Part shown: piece by piece, positions 8,718-18,105 of the stretch
Layout of the letters: every line of letters begins with the position of its first letter
Position numbering within the stretch: position 1 is the first letter of the stretch
Assembly (NCBI RefSeq): GCF_029937575.1
Contig: NZ_JAPYPS010000004.1
Span: 16,624 to 80,623, forward strand
Direction of reading: 5' to 3'
Length of the DNA: 64,000 nucleotides
Source: Nocardioides sp.
Lineage (GTDB): Bacteria > Actinomycetota > Actinomycetes > Propionibacteriales > Nocardioidaceae
The notes under the pieces: generated by a model
What the model saw: only the letters and a program-made list of their open reading frames with translations
Database searches by the model: none
Told to the model about the DNA's origin: nothing
Translations under genes and position numbers: made by a program

Positions 8718-10655
8718 CTACTCCGCCAGCCACGCCGCGTACGCGTCGAACGTGTAGGGCCGCCCGAGGAAGTCCGCGACGAGGTCGGCGGCGTCCTTCG
8801 TGCCACCGGGGGCGAGGACGCAGTCGCGGTACCGGCCGGCGACCCCCGTGCCGGCCTCGTCGAAGAGGTCGGCGGGGTCGAAGGCGCTGAAGAGGTCCTT
8901 GGCGATGACCAGCGACCACATGTAGGTGTAGTAGCCCGAGCTGTAGCCACCGAGGTGGCCGAAGCTGGCGAACATGTGGGTGCCGTCGAGGTAGGGCCAC
9001 GCCGAGTAGCGCTCCTGGAGCTCGATCATCCTCGCCGTGAGGTCGGCGGGCCGCTCGACGTGGAAGTAGTAGGACATCGCGGCGTAGAACATCTGCACCC
9101 GCGCGGTGTAGCCCTTGCCGAAGTCGTCGCTGCGCCGCATCGACTCGACCAGGTCGGTGGGGATCGGCTCGCCGGCCGCGTTGGTGGCGAAGCTGCTGAG
9201 GATGTCGGGGTCCCAGGCCCACTCCTCCAGCATCTGCGACGGCGCCTCGACGAAGTCCCACTCCGTGGCCACCCCGGCGAAGCGCGCCCACGGCACCTGC
9301 CCGCCGAGGACGTGGTGGACCAGGTGGCCGAACTCGTGGAAGAGCGTGACGACGTGGTCGTGCTCCATCAGGCCGCGCGAGAAGTTGCAGACCAGCACAC
9401 CCTCCGGCAGCTGGCGGCCGGCCACCCCGTCGGTGAGCGTGAACTGCGCGGCGTGCTTGTACTTCCCGTCGCGGGGGTGCAGGTCGAGGTAGATCCGTCC
9501 CAGCGGAGCCGTGTCGTCGCCCGCCGCGGCGTCGTGGACGTCGTACACGGCCACATCGGCGTCCCACACGGTCGCGTCCGCGATCCGCTCGTAGCGCAGG
9601 CCGAACAGTCGGCCGGTCACGTCCAGCAGCCCCTGGCGGACCTTGTCGAAGGCGAAGTAGGTGCGCACCCGCTGCGAGTCGACGTCGTACTGCTCCTTGC
9701 GGACCAGCTCCTCGTAGTAGGGCGCGTCGTAGTTGGGGACCCGCTCGGCGTCGGGGAAGTCGGCCCGGTAGCGCTCGAGCAGGATCGCGAGATCGCGCTC
9801 CATCGGCTCGGCTGCCGCGTCGGCGATCTTGTCGATGAACGCCGGGATGGCCGGGCCCTCCTTGATCATCTTCACGTCGGCGTCGTACGCCGCCCAGTCG
9901 GCGTACCCGACGAGGTTGGCGATCTCGTGGCGCAGGTCGAACATCTCGCGCAGCAGGGGGTCGGTGGCCGGCCATCCGCGCTCCAGGAAGGCCACCGTCA
10001 TGTCGCGGCGAACGTCCTGGTCGTGGGCGAACATCCGGGTGGGGACGGCGTCGGGGTAGTCAGTGGTGACGGTCACCAGGCCGTCGTCGGCGGCCTCATG
10101 GGCGTCGAGGAAGTCCTGCGGCAGGCCGGCGAGCCGCTCGGGAGCCACCCGGATCGTGCGCACGTCGTCGCGGATGACCTTGCCGAACTCCTGGTCGATC
10201 TCGGTGAGCCGCTCGTTGATCGCGGTGATCCGGGCCCGGGTCTCGTCGTCCTGGTCGACGCCGGCGCGGGTGAAGTCGGCCAGCACCTTGGCCATCAGCC
10301 GGCTCGCCTGCTCGTCGAGCCCGGAGGCGTCCAGCCCGGCGAAGACCTCGTAGAGCCCGCGGTCGAGGCTCAGCTCGGTCATCAGGCGCATCACGTCCTG
10401 CTCGGCCTTCTCGGCACTCGTGCGGACCGCCTCGTCGGGGTGCACGTTGCCGTACAGCGAGCCCATCGCCGCGACGTTGCCCAGCTGCAGCGCCGCCTCG
10501 TCCCACACCAGCAGGGCCGCCATCGCCTCGGTGGGCGGGTCCTCGCGCAAGCCGTCGATCAGGGCACGGGCGGCCGCGATCCCCTCCTCGGCGCGGGTCC
10601 GGACCCACTCCTCGGCGTGCTCGGCATCGGGCAGGGTCAGCGGCGAGATCGTCAC
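8718..10655 (-). CDS. M3 family oligopeptidase (thimet/oligopeptidase-like zinc metallopeptidase)
   Basis: 645 aa; HDHVVTLFHEFGHLVHHVLGG (HExxH) and the M3 C-terminal region FGHLGGYSSGYYTYMWSLVIAKDLF. Confidence 0.9.
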   Translation of the reverse strand: MTISPLTLPDAEHAEEWVRTRAEEGIAAARALIDGLREDPPTEAMAALLVWDEAALQLGNVAAMGSLYGNVHPDEAVRTSAEKAEQDVMRLMTELSLDRGLYEVFAGLDASGLDEQASRLMAKVLADFTRAGVDQDDETRARITAINERLTEIDQEFGKVIRDDVRTIRVAPERLAGLPQDFLDAHEAADDGLVTVTTDYPDAVPTRMFAHDQDVRRDMTVAFLERGWPATDPLLREMFDLRHEIANLVGYADWAAYDADVKMIKEGPAIPAFIDKIADAAAEPMERDLAILLERYRADFPDAERVPNYDAPYYEELVRKEQYDVDSQRVRTYFAFDKVRQGLLDVTGRLFGLRYERIADATVWDADVAVYDVHDAAAGDDTAPLGRIYLDLHPRDGKYKHAAQFTLTDGVAGRQLPEGVLVCNFSRGLMEHDHVVTLFHEFGHLVHHVLGGQVPWARFAGVATEWDFVEAPSQMLEEWAWDPDILSSFATNAAGEPIPTDLVESMRRSDDFGKGYTARVQMFYAAMSYYFHVERPADLTARMIELQERYSAWPYLDGTHMFASFGHLGGYSSGYYTYMWSLVIAKDLFSAFDPADLFDEAGTGVAGRYRDCVLAPGGTKDAADLVADFLGRPYTFDAYAAWLAE

Positions 10656-10750
10656 GAGGCCACGGTAGACGGTCGGGGCCGGAACAGTCCTTCCCGTTTC
10701 CGTCGCCTGTCGGGCGGATCCGCGGCGTGTCGGGTCGGGATCGGGACGGA

Positions 10751-10782
10751 GGAGTGCCCCGCCGGGCTCAGCAGGGCACTCC
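10751..10782 (-). terminator. Stem-loop terminator candidate
   Basis: GGAGTGCCC ... GGGCACTCC perfect 9-bp stem just after the stop of the sigma factor gene. Confidence 0.6.
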
Positions 10783-10787
10783 CAGAC

Positions 10788-11993
10788 TCAACCGCCGAGC
10801 TGGTCGCGCCGCCGCGACAGGTACGCCGCCTCGGCCGCGTTGTCGCTGAGCCCGAGCGCCCGGTCGTACGCCGCCCGTGCCTCCTCGCTGCGACCCAGCC
10901 TGCGCAACAGGTCCGCCCGGGTGGCGTGCCAGGCGTGGTAGGCGTCGAGTGGCAGCGCGTCGACCAGCGCCAGCGCGACCTCGGGGCCGTCGAGCTCGGC
11001 GATCGCTACGGCCCGGTTCAGGGCGACGATCGGGTTGGGGTCGATGCCCGCCAGCTGGGTGTAGAGCGCGGCGATCTGCGACCAGTCGGTGTCGCGCACG
11101 TCCCGGGCGTCGGTGTGCACGGCGTTGATGGCGGCCAACAGCTGGTAGCGCCCCGGCCTGCCGAGGGCCAGGCACTCGCGCACCAGGGCGTGCCCCTCGT
11201 CGATCGCTGCACGGTCCCACCGCGAGCGATCCTGCTCGTCCAGGGTGATCAGCTCGCCACCCGGCGCGAGGCGCGCCGTACGGCGGGCGTCGATGAGCAG
11301 CATCAGGGCGAGCAGGCCGGTGACCTCCGTCGCGTCGGGCAGCAGGCCGCGCAGGATCCGGGCGAGCCTGATCGCCTCGGCGGTGAGGTCCTCGCGCAGC
11401 GGGGCGTCCCCGGAGGTCGACAGGTAGCCCTCGTTGAAGACGAGGTAGAGCACCGCGAGCACCGCGTCGACGCGCGCCGGGAGGTCCGCGGCGCACGGCA
11501 CCCGGTAGGGAATGTGGGCCGCGGTGATCTTCCTCTTGGCGCGGGTGATCCGCTGACCCATCGTGGTCTCGGGCACCAGGAACGCTGCGGCGATCTCGGG
11601 GACGGTGAGCCCGCCGAGGAGCCGCAGGGTGAGGGCCACCCGGGCCTCGGGCGCCAGCGCCGGGTGGCAGCAGGTGAAGATCAGCCGCAGCCGGTCGTCC
11701 TCCACCACGCCCGTGGCCTCGTGGGGTGTGTCGTCATGCAGCATGTGGGCCGCCTGGTGCTTGGCGTCGCGGTGCGACTCGCGACGGAGCCGGTCGATGG
11801 CCTTGCGGGTGGCCGTCGTGGTCAGCCAGCCGCCGGGGTTGGCCGGCACGCCGTCGACGGGCCAGCGCTCGAGGGCGACCAGGAGCGCCTCGCCCGCGGC
11901 GTCCTCGGCGACGTCGAGGTCACCGAAGCGCCGCGTGAGCGAGGCGACCACCCGGCCGAACTCCTCGCGGTAGACCCGCTCGAGGCTCTCCAC
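10788..11993 (-). CDS. ECF RNA polymerase sigma factor with C-terminal extension (DUF6596 / ECF42-like)
   Basis: VESLERVYREEFGRVVASLTRRFGDLDVAEDAAGEALLVALERWP ... NPGGWLTTTATRKAIDRLRRE ... IFTCCHPALAPEARVALTLRLLGGLTVPEIAAAFLVPETTMGQRITRAKRKI; start approximate (GTG). Confidence 0.88.
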   Translation of the reverse strand: MESLERVYREEFGRVVASLTRRFGDLDVAEDAAGEALLVALERWPVDGVPANPGGWLTTTATRKAIDRLRRESHRDAKHQAAHMLHDDTPHEATGVVEDDRLRLIFTCCHPALAPEARVALTLRLLGGLTVPEIAAAFLVPETTMGQRITRAKRKITAAHIPYRVPCAADLPARVDAVLAVLYLVFNEGYLSTSGDAPLREDLTAEAIRLARILRGLLPDATEVTGLLALMLLIDARRTARLAPGGELITLDEQDRSRWDRAAIDEGHALVRECLALGRPGRYQLLAAINAVHTDARDVRDTDWSQIAALYTQLAGIDPNPIVALNRAVAIAELDGPEVALALVDALPLDAYHAWHATRADLLRRLGRSEEARAAYDRALGLSDNAAEAAYLSRRRDQLGG

Positions 11994-12022
11994 GCCGACC
12001 TCCTCGAGCGCCGGGCCGGCGC

Positions 12023-12388
12023 TCAGGCCTCGGGCTCGTCCTGGAAGGGACGCACCTCCACCTTGCCGGCACACGCCTTCGACCCCTTCTGGGCCCACAC
12101 CAGCGCGGCATCCAGGTCCGGCGCCTCGATCACCCAGAAGCCGCCGAGGTACTCCTTCGACTCGGCGTAGGGCCCGTCGGTGATGACCGGCTGAGCGCCG
12201 GTGTTGTCGACCACCGTGCTCATCTCGAGCGGCTGCAGTCCGCCGGCGAACACCCAGGCGCCCTGCTCCTTGACCTCGGTGTTGAACGCGTCGACGGCGG
12301 CGAAGAGCTCCTGCATCTGGGCCGGGGTCATCTCGTCCATGGTGGTGTCGGCGGGGTCGTGGTTGACGGCCAGGAAGTACTGCGACAT
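12023..12388 (-). CDS. YCII-related (YciI/DGPF-type) protein
   Basis: MSQYFLAVNHDPADTTMDEMTPAQMQELFAAVDAFNTEVKEQGAWVFAGGLQP ... DGPYAESKEYLGGFWVIEAPDLDAALVWA; adjacent to the ECF sigma as commonly seen. Confidence 0.88.
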   Translation of the reverse strand: MSQYFLAVNHDPADTTMDEMTPAQMQELFAAVDAFNTEVKEQGAWVFAGGLQPLEMSTVVDNTGAQPVITDGPYAESKEYLGGFWVIEAPDLDAALVWAQKGSKACAGKVEVRPFQDEPEA

Positions 12389-12467
12389 GGGTTTCTCCTC
12401 CAGTGCGGCGGCCCGAGTGGCTGCCTCTCATCCTCACCACGAACCGGGACGTAGCGATACGACACCC

Positions 12468-12485
12468 CCCGAAAGACTTTTCGGG
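12468..12485 (-). terminator. Short stem-loop terminator candidate
   Basis: CCCGAAA-GACT-TTTCGGG immediately downstream of the scramblase-like gene. Confidence 0.5.
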
Positions 12486-12491
12486 ACGAGC

Positions 12492-13313
12492 TCAGCCCAG
12501 GCCGCGCTGGTCCTGCTTGAGCGCGGTGTCCACACTGACCGCGGCCGCGACCACGAGCGCCTGCAGCGGCCCCTCGAGCGGGCGGTGGATCTGGACGACG
12601 TAGTTGTCGGCCGTGGTGAACATCGTCTTCGCCAGGCCCTCCCAGGTCTTGGTGATCCGGGCCACCTCGACGTCGGCGTGGTCACGGATCGAGAAGTTCC
12701 ACGCCCGCCAGTTCTCCGCGTTGATGGAGCCGATCTGGTGGCCCCCGGCGATCAGGCCGAAGCGGATCTTGCCGAAGACGTTCTGCTGCACGAGCTGGCC
12801 GATCTCGTTGCCCCGCGCGTCCTGCACGATGACCTTGGACTTCACGAGCTTCGCCGGCCGCGTGATCGCCAGCACCGGTGCCCCGTTGGCGTCGACGACC
12901 TGCAGCTTGTGGGTCATGAACTGGTCGTAGGAGGTCAGCACCCGCGCGGCCTTCTTGAGCGCGCTCTGCCCGACCTGGCGCACAGCACCGATCTGGCGGG
13001 CATGCTGGTCGTAGATCGCGTACTCGTTGTTGACCTCGATGAGCTTGGCCTTCTGGTTGACCACCAGGACGGGCTCGGTGAACAACGAGCCACCGCCGGA
13101 GAAGGCCGCCTGTCCCGCCGTACCCGCGCGCTCGACGTCGCGCTGCACCTTCTCCGGGGCTCGGTCGACGGTGGGCACGTGACCCTGCACCGGCGGGTCC
13201 GTGCTCTGCCGCCCGTGGGAGGCCACGTGCTCGGTCCACGTGGAGCCGTCGTAGTAGCGGACCTCGTGCCGACCGAACGGATCGGCGTACCAGCCGGGGG
13301 CAGCGTTCGTCAC
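12492..13313 (-). CDS. DUF2510 + phospholipid scramblase/LURP-one-like protein
   Basis: N-terminal APGWYADPFGRHEVRYYDGSTWTEHVA (DUF2510); FTEPVLVVNQKAKLIEVNNEYAIYDQHARQIGAVRQVGQS scramblase-like. Confidence 0.82.
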   Translation of the reverse strand: MTNAAPGWYADPFGRHEVRYYDGSTWTEHVASHGRQSTDPPVQGHVPTVDRAPEKVQRDVERAGTAGQAAFSGGGSLFTEPVLVVNQKAKLIEVNNEYAIYDQHARQIGAVRQVGQSALKKAARVLTSYDQFMTHKLQVVDANGAPVLAITRPAKLVKSKVIVQDARGNEIGQLVQQNVFGKIRFGLIAGGHQIGSINAENWRAWNFSIRDHADVEVARITKTWEGLAKTMFTTADNYVVQIHRPLEGPLQALVVAAAVSVDTALKQDQRGLG

Positions 13314-13380
13314 GACGGGGAGCCTACGCGGGATCCGCCGATCCGCTGCCGGGCACCGCTCGCCGACCTAAACTGGACCA

Positions 13381-14436
13381 GTGTGCTTCCCCAGCGTGCG
13401 CGCCGCTCTCGGCGCCCTGATCTTCGCCCTCCTGGCGAGTCTTGCCGTCGTGCCCGGGCCCGCCGATGCCCGGACGGCGAGCGCAACGTCCGCTGGGGAT
13501 CTCTCGGCCACCGCCCCGCTCAACACCCGTCCGAAGCCCGACCCCCGGACCAGGCGCGGGCTCTTCGTCGACGACCGGATGAAGGCCGCCAACGCCGGCG
13601 ACGCCTTCAGGGCGATCGGCAAGCGGGCGCAGCCGCTGTGGATCACCGACTACTACACGAGTCCTTCCGCCGCACGCGAGGCCACCAAGGCCTACATCGC
13701 GCGCGCACGCTCGGCCCGCAAGACCCCGCTGCTGGTCGTCTACAACATTCCCGACCGTGACTGTGGTCTGTACTCCTCGCAGGACGACCAGATCACCGAC
13801 GCGTTCTACCGGAAGTGGGTGGCCCAGGTCGCCAACGGGATGCGCGGCGGCAAGGCGATCGTGGTCCTCGAGCCCGACGCGATCCCCTTCATCGACAACC
13901 CCGACTGCACCGGTCGCGGCGACCGGCTCGGGCTGCTGAAGTTCGCCACGAAGAAGCTCACCCAGGCCGGCGCCTGGGTCTACATCGACGCCGGCCACTC
14001 CGGATGGCGCTCCTCGACCCACATGGCGCCGCTGCTCAAGAAGGCCGGCATCAAGAAGGCGCGCGGGTTCGCCACCAACGTCGCCAACACGCGCACCAAC
14101 AAGAACGAGACGGCCTACGCCCGCTCCCTGATCAAGCAGCTGAAGAAGCGCAAGGTCAAGGGCGTCCGCTACATCGTCGACACCTCCCGCAACGGCGCCG
14201 GTGCCAAGGGCCCCGCCAACGGCGACGTCTGCAACCCGCTGGCTGCCCGCCTCGGCGCCGACCCCAAGCTGGTCTTCAAGGGCGCGTTCGACGGGCGCCT
14301 GTGGGTCAAGCTGCCGGGAGAGTCCGACGGCCCCTGCAACGGTGGCCCCGGCTCGGGCGAGTTCTTCCCCACGGGTGCGTGCCGGTTGCTGAAGGGCCAG
14401 GCGTTCTACTACGACGGCAGCGCCTGCCGGAAGTAG
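13381..14436 (+). CDS. Glycoside hydrolase family 6 (cellulase-like) secreted protein
   Basis: PLLVVYNIPDRDCGLYSSQ, GGKAIVVLEPDAIPFIDNPDC, VYIDAGHSGWRSSTHMAPLLKKAGI, VDTSRNGAG, WVKLPGESDGPCNGGPGSGEFFP: GH6 signatures. Confidence 0.9.
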   Translation: MCFPSVRAALGALIFALLASLAVVPGPADARTASATSAGDLSATAPLNTRPKPDPRTRRGLFVDDRMKAANAGDAFRAIGKRAQPLWITDYYTSPSAAREATKAYIARARSARKTPLLVVYNIPDRDCGLYSSQDDQITDAFYRKWVAQVANGMRGGKAIVVLEPDAIPFIDNPDCTGRGDRLGLLKFATKKLTQAGAWVYIDAGHSGWRSSTHMAPLLKKAGIKKARGFATNVANTRTNKNETAYARSLIKQLKKRKVKGVRYIVDTSRNGAGAKGPANGDVCNPLAARLGADPKLVFKGAFDGRLWVKLPGESDGPCNGGPGSGEFFPTGACRLLKGQAFYYDGSACRK

Positions 14437-14450
14437 CGGCTCGATCGCCT

Positions 14451-14530
14451 CACGCTGGTCGAGGTGCGAGCCTCGCCCGCGGGTCCCCGACGCTGGTCGA
14501 GGTGCGAGCGCAGCGAGCCTCGAAACCTCG
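14451..14530. repeat. REP-like hairpin repeat, two copies (CGCTGGTCGAGGTGCGAGC...GAGCCTCGAAACC)
   Basis: CGCTGGTCGAGGTGCGAGC occurs twice within 60 bp; the second copy folds with GCGAGCCTCGAAACC. Confidence 0.65.
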
Positions 14531-14560
14531 TGAGCCGACCGGCGGCCGTCACCCGCCCCG

Positions 14561-15058
14561 TCACCACCCCCACGAGCCGGGTTGCCCCTTGAACGGTCCC
14601 ACCACCGTCGAGGTGATCCAGCCACCGTAGAAGCCACCCTCCTGCGCCGTGACGACCTCGTCGTCGACCACGCATCGGTCCATCGCGGCCGGCATCACCG
14701 AGACCGCGCCCGCCAGGTCGGCGAAGCCGCCGGTGGGCGACGGGTAGGTCCACCCTGCCCGCGAGGCGATCCGACCACCTCCGAGGACGTCGAAGTACGA
14801 CGCCATCCCCTTCCACTCGCAGAACGACGACCCGTCGGCCTCGCGCAGGGCACCGCCGACGAACGCCTCCCGAGGCAGGTAGTACGTCGGGGGATGGCTG
14901 GTCTCGAGCACCCGCCAGGACCGGGTCGTCGAGGCGATCGTCTCGCCGCCGAGGACGACCTGGATCGAGGCCGTGCTGGTCTCCAGCCGGGGCGGGCGCG
15001 GGTAGTCCCAGACCGACTCCTGGCCGGGACCGGGCTCGATCGGGGCGCGGCTGCTCAT
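14561..15058 (-). CDS. DUF427 domain protein
   Basis: VVLGGETIASTTRSWRVLETSHPPTYYLPREAFVGGALREADGSSFCEWKGMASYFDV; start at MSSRAPIEPG. Confidence 0.85.
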   Translation of the reverse strand: MSSRAPIEPGPGQESVWDYPRPPRLETSTASIQVVLGGETIASTTRSWRVLETSHPPTYYLPREAFVGGALREADGSSFCEWKGMASYFDVLGGGRIASRAGWTYPSPTGGFADLAGAVSVMPAAMDRCVVDDEVVTAQEGGFYGGWITSTVVGPFKGQPGSWGW

Positions 15059-15120
15059 GAGGGGAGTCAACCCCCTCGACCAAGCCCCCTCGCTCACCCG
15101 GGAGTGGAGCGTCCTGCACC

Positions 15121-15924
15121 ATGGAGGCCATGGCCACCATGTACGGCGAGGTCGTCTCCACCGAGCACCTCACGCCGACCCTCGTCCGCGTCGTCCTTGG
15201 CGGATCCGGCCTCGACGAGTTCGAGATGCCCGACGCCAGCGACACCTACGTCAACGTGGCGATCCCACCCGCGGGCGTGTCCTACGGCCCGGTCTTCGAC
15301 CCACGCGAGGTCGTGGAGACCTTGCCGCGCGAGCAGTGGCCGGCCCGACGCCGCTACACCGTGCGTGCCTGGGACGCCGAGCAGCGCCTGCTCAGCCTGG
15401 ACTTCGTCGTCCACGGCGACGAGGGGGCGGCCGGCCCCTGGGCGGCCGCGGCCTCCCCCGGGGACGTGCTGATCTTCAACGGTCCCGGCAGCGGCTACCA
15501 CCCCGACGCGAGGGCCGCCTGGCACCTGCTCGTGGGTGACGAGTCGGCGCTTCCCGCCATCGCCGCCGCCCTCGAAGTGCTGCCGACGACGGCGCGGGCC
15601 GTCGTCCGCCTCGTCTGCAACGGCCCTGAGCACGAGGTGCCGCTGACGAGCCCCGGCACGCTCGACCTGGAGTGGCTGCACCGCGGCGGGGCCACCTCGC
15701 TGCCCGGGGCGATCGAGGCACTCGACTTCCCCTCGGGCACCCCCCAGGTCTTCGTGCACGGCGAGGCCGAGGAGATCCGCGCGATCCGCCGTCACCTCGT
15801 GCTCGAGCGCGGACTCTCCGCGAAGGCGATGTCGTGCTCGCCGTACTGGCGCCGCGGCATGACCGACGAGCAGTGGCGCTCGGTCAAGCGTGAGTTCACC
15901 GCGGCGATGGACGCCGACCTCTGA
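15121..15924 (+). CDS. Siderophore-interacting protein (SIP family FAD-binding reductase)
   Basis: RRYTVRAWDAEQRLLSLDFVVHGDEGAAGPWAAAASPGDVLIFNGPGSGYHPDARAAWHLLVGDESALPAIAAALE ... YWRRGMTDEQWRSVKREF. Confidence 0.92.
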   Translation: MEAMATMYGEVVSTEHLTPTLVRVVLGGSGLDEFEMPDASDTYVNVAIPPAGVSYGPVFDPREVVETLPREQWPARRRYTVRAWDAEQRLLSLDFVVHGDEGAAGPWAAAASPGDVLIFNGPGSGYHPDARAAWHLLVGDESALPAIAAALEVLPTTARAVVRLVCNGPEHEVPLTSPGTLDLEWLHRGGATSLPGAIEALDFPSGTPQVFVHGEAEEIRAIRRHLVLERGLSAKAMSCSPYWRRGMTDEQWRSVKREFTAAMDADL

Positions 15925-16662
15925 TCAGGTCGCCCAGAGGCCGAGGCTGAACCCGGCCGCGACCACCGCCTCCTCGGCAGCCGGTACGTCCTCCGGCGCG
16001 GCCAGCAGGAGGAGGCCCCGCTCGGCGGTGGCGACGTCGAGCGACCCGGCCTCGACCAACCGGCTCCCGGCCGGGAGTCCGGCTGCCCCGAGCTCGGCGT
16101 AGGAGTCGGCGAGCGCGACCCGGTCGCCGACGATGCCCCACGCGACCGCGAAGTGCCCCACGTCCCAGTCCATCTCCGCGGGGGCGACGTGGCCGGTCCG
16201 CAGGTTGGCGACGACCCCGACCGGGCGGTCGAGGGCGATCAGCCGGCGCAGCAGGTCGGGCGTGGCGCCCGGTCCTCGGGCGGGCACGACGCTCACGCCC
16301 GACACCTCGCGGGCGAGGCCGGCCGCCAGGGCAGCGGCGTCGGTGCCGCTCCGGTCGGCCGTGGCGGCGCGTGGCAGGAGGTCCCACCCGCTGCGGTCCA
16401 ATGGCGCGCCCGCCGGTCGCCATGCCGGGGTGTCGTGCGGCCAGATGCGGGTGCCCGCGGCGACGGCGAGGTCGGTCACCGATGGCGGGTCCGGGAGCAC
16501 CGCGTGCAGGGCCGCCCACGCGGCGAACGGCTCGCACTGCTGGTCGGGCTGCGGCAGCGCCGGCCCGTGGACGGCGAGGATCGCGTCGGCGCCGGCGAGC
16601 CGCCGTACGGGTGACCGGGGTTCCGGGGGCGTCGCGGGACCCGTCACGGTCAGTACCGCCAC
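15925..16662 (-). CDS. Hypothetical protein, possible cysteine-peptidase-like fold
   Basis: PQPDQQCEPFAAWAALHAVL ... WDVGHFAVAWGIVGDRVALADSY (Cys ... His ... Asp order); proposed GTG start overlaps the stop of the upstream glutamine synthetase-like gene. Confidence 0.55.
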   Translation of the reverse strand: MAVLTVTGPATPPEPRSPVRRLAGADAILAVHGPALPQPDQQCEPFAAWAALHAVLPDPPSVTDLAVAAGTRIWPHDTPAWRPAGAPLDRSGWDLLPRAATADRSGTDAAALAAGLAREVSGVSVVPARGPGATPDLLRRLIALDRPVGVVANLRTGHVAPAEMDWDVGHFAVAWGIVGDRVALADSYAELGAAGLPAGSRLVEAGSLDVATAERGLLLLAAPEDVPAAEEAVVAAGFSLGLWAT

Positions 16663-18059
16663 CTCAGCGAGGCGACCGTCTCCTCGGGCGTGTGCTCGGC
16701 CGCCCACGCGGCGTCGGCGTCGCGGACGGCGACGAAGGCACCGAGTAGCTCCTCACCGAGGACGTCGCGGACGAGTTCGCTGGCGAGCAGGTGGACGCGC
16801 TGCTCCTCGTGCGTCGTGGCCAGGGCCGTGATCCCGGCCGCCGCGCGCGCGGCGTCGTCCCAGCCGCCGACGTCGTCCTGCACGGGGTCGGGCAGAGCGG
16901 CCCCGGCGCCGTCGCGGACCCCGGCGAGACCGGCGGCGATCGTGACGGCGAGCGCGAGGTAGGGGTTGGCCGAGGCGTCGCACGCCTTGAGCTCGACGTT
17001 GGTGTGCTCGGTGCCGAGCAGCGGGGACGACGGCACCAGCCGCAGCACGGCCTCGCGGTTCTCGACTCCCCAGAAGCGGTAGGCGCCGGCCCAGAAGCCG
17101 GGGCGACGCCGCATCAGCGAGCCCGTCGTGGGGGCGGTGACCGCGACCAGCCCGGGGAGCTCGCGCAGCAAGCCGGCCAGGTAGTCGCGCCCGGTCGTGG
17201 AGAGCCCGTGCTCGTCGGAGTCGGACTCGGTGCCGGTCAACGCGTTGCGCCCGTCGCGGACCAGGGAGGTGTGCAGGTGCCAGCCGTTGCCGGCGCCGTC
17301 GGTGGTGGTGATCGGGGCGAAGCTGACGCGCAGACCATGCGCGCGGGCGGCGGCGTGGATCGTCTGGCGCGCCAGCACCTGGGTGTCGGCCATCGCGAGC
17401 GGATCCAGGGCATCGAGGGCGATCTCGACCTGCGCTCCGCCGTACTCGGCGTGGAGCTGGCCGATCGAGATCCCGTGCGCGGCCAGGTCGCCGAGCAGCT
17501 GATGGACGAACTCGTCCACGTCACGCAGGGCGTTGGGTGAGTAGACGGGACCACGGTGGGCCGGGCGCCAGTCGTTGCCCTGGGGGTCGGCCAGCAGGTC
17601 GTCGCGGACGACGACCATCTCGATCTCGAAGCCGGCCCGCACCTCGAAGCCCGCCGCTGCCGCGGCCGCCACCTGCCGCTCGAGCACGGCTCGCTGGCAG
17701 TAGGGCCACGGTCCACCGTCGGCGGCGACCTGGCGGCCGTTGACCCAGGCCTGACCGAGCTGGCCGGCCAGCGGGGTCACGTCGGCGGCGGACTCGATGA
17801 CGGGCACCAGCCGGACGTCGCCCGACGGCGTGGCGATCCCCTCGAAGGCGAACGTGACCGCGTCGTGGGAGTCGAAGACCGCGAAGGTCGAGGAGATGCC
17901 GACGCCCTTGCGCGCCGCGGTCGCCAGCCCCGCCGTCGGCACGGTGCGCGAGCGGACCGTGCCGTTGTTGTCCACCCACCCGATCGTCACCCCCCGCACC
18001 CCTTGCTGCTCGAGGGCCGCGGTCAGGGCGTCGAGGTCGGGCTGCGGGGCCGTGGTCAT
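16650..18059 (-). CDS. Glutamine synthetase family protein (GlnA-like)
   Basis: GVTIGWVDNNGTVRSRTVPTAG, FAPITTTDGAGNGWHLHTSLVRDGRN, MRRRPGFWAGAYRFWGVENREAVLRLV, HTNVELKACDASANPYLALAVTIAAGL. Confidence 0.9.
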   Translation of the reverse strand: MTTAPQPDLDALTAALEQQGVRGVTIGWVDNNGTVRSRTVPTAGLATAARKGVGISSTFAVFDSHDAVTFAFEGIATPSGDVRLVPVIESAADVTPLAGQLGQAWVNGRQVAADGGPWPYCQRAVLERQVAAAAAAGFEVRAGFEIEMVVVRDDLLADPQGNDWRPAHRGPVYSPNALRDVDEFVHQLLGDLAAHGISIGQLHAEYGGAQVEIALDALDPLAMADTQVLARQTIHAAARAHGLRVSFAPITTTDGAGNGWHLHTSLVRDGRNALTGTESDSDEHGLSTTGRDYLAGLLRELPGLVAVTAPTTGSLMRRRPGFWAGAYRFWGVENREAVLRLVPSSPLLGTEHTNVELKACDASANPYLALAVTIAAGLAGVRDGAGAALPDPVQDDVGGWDDAARAAAGITALATTHEEQRVHLLASELVRDVLGEELLGAFVAVRDADAAWAAEHTPEETVASLRWRY

Positions 18060-18105
18060 GGGTTCGACGCTACTGCGCCGACCGCTGAGCCGTCGTGGTG
18101 CGGGC

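Noticed and set aside
8955-12170. 1071-aa plus-strand ORF antisense to the M3 peptidase and sigma factor genes
   Set aside because: Low-complexity V/G/R/H/L-rich shadow ORF typical of high-GC antisense frames; the opposite-strand genes have clear family motifs. Same reasoning for 4512-7205, 31637-34219, 40028-41539, 45801-48194 and 59633-62836.
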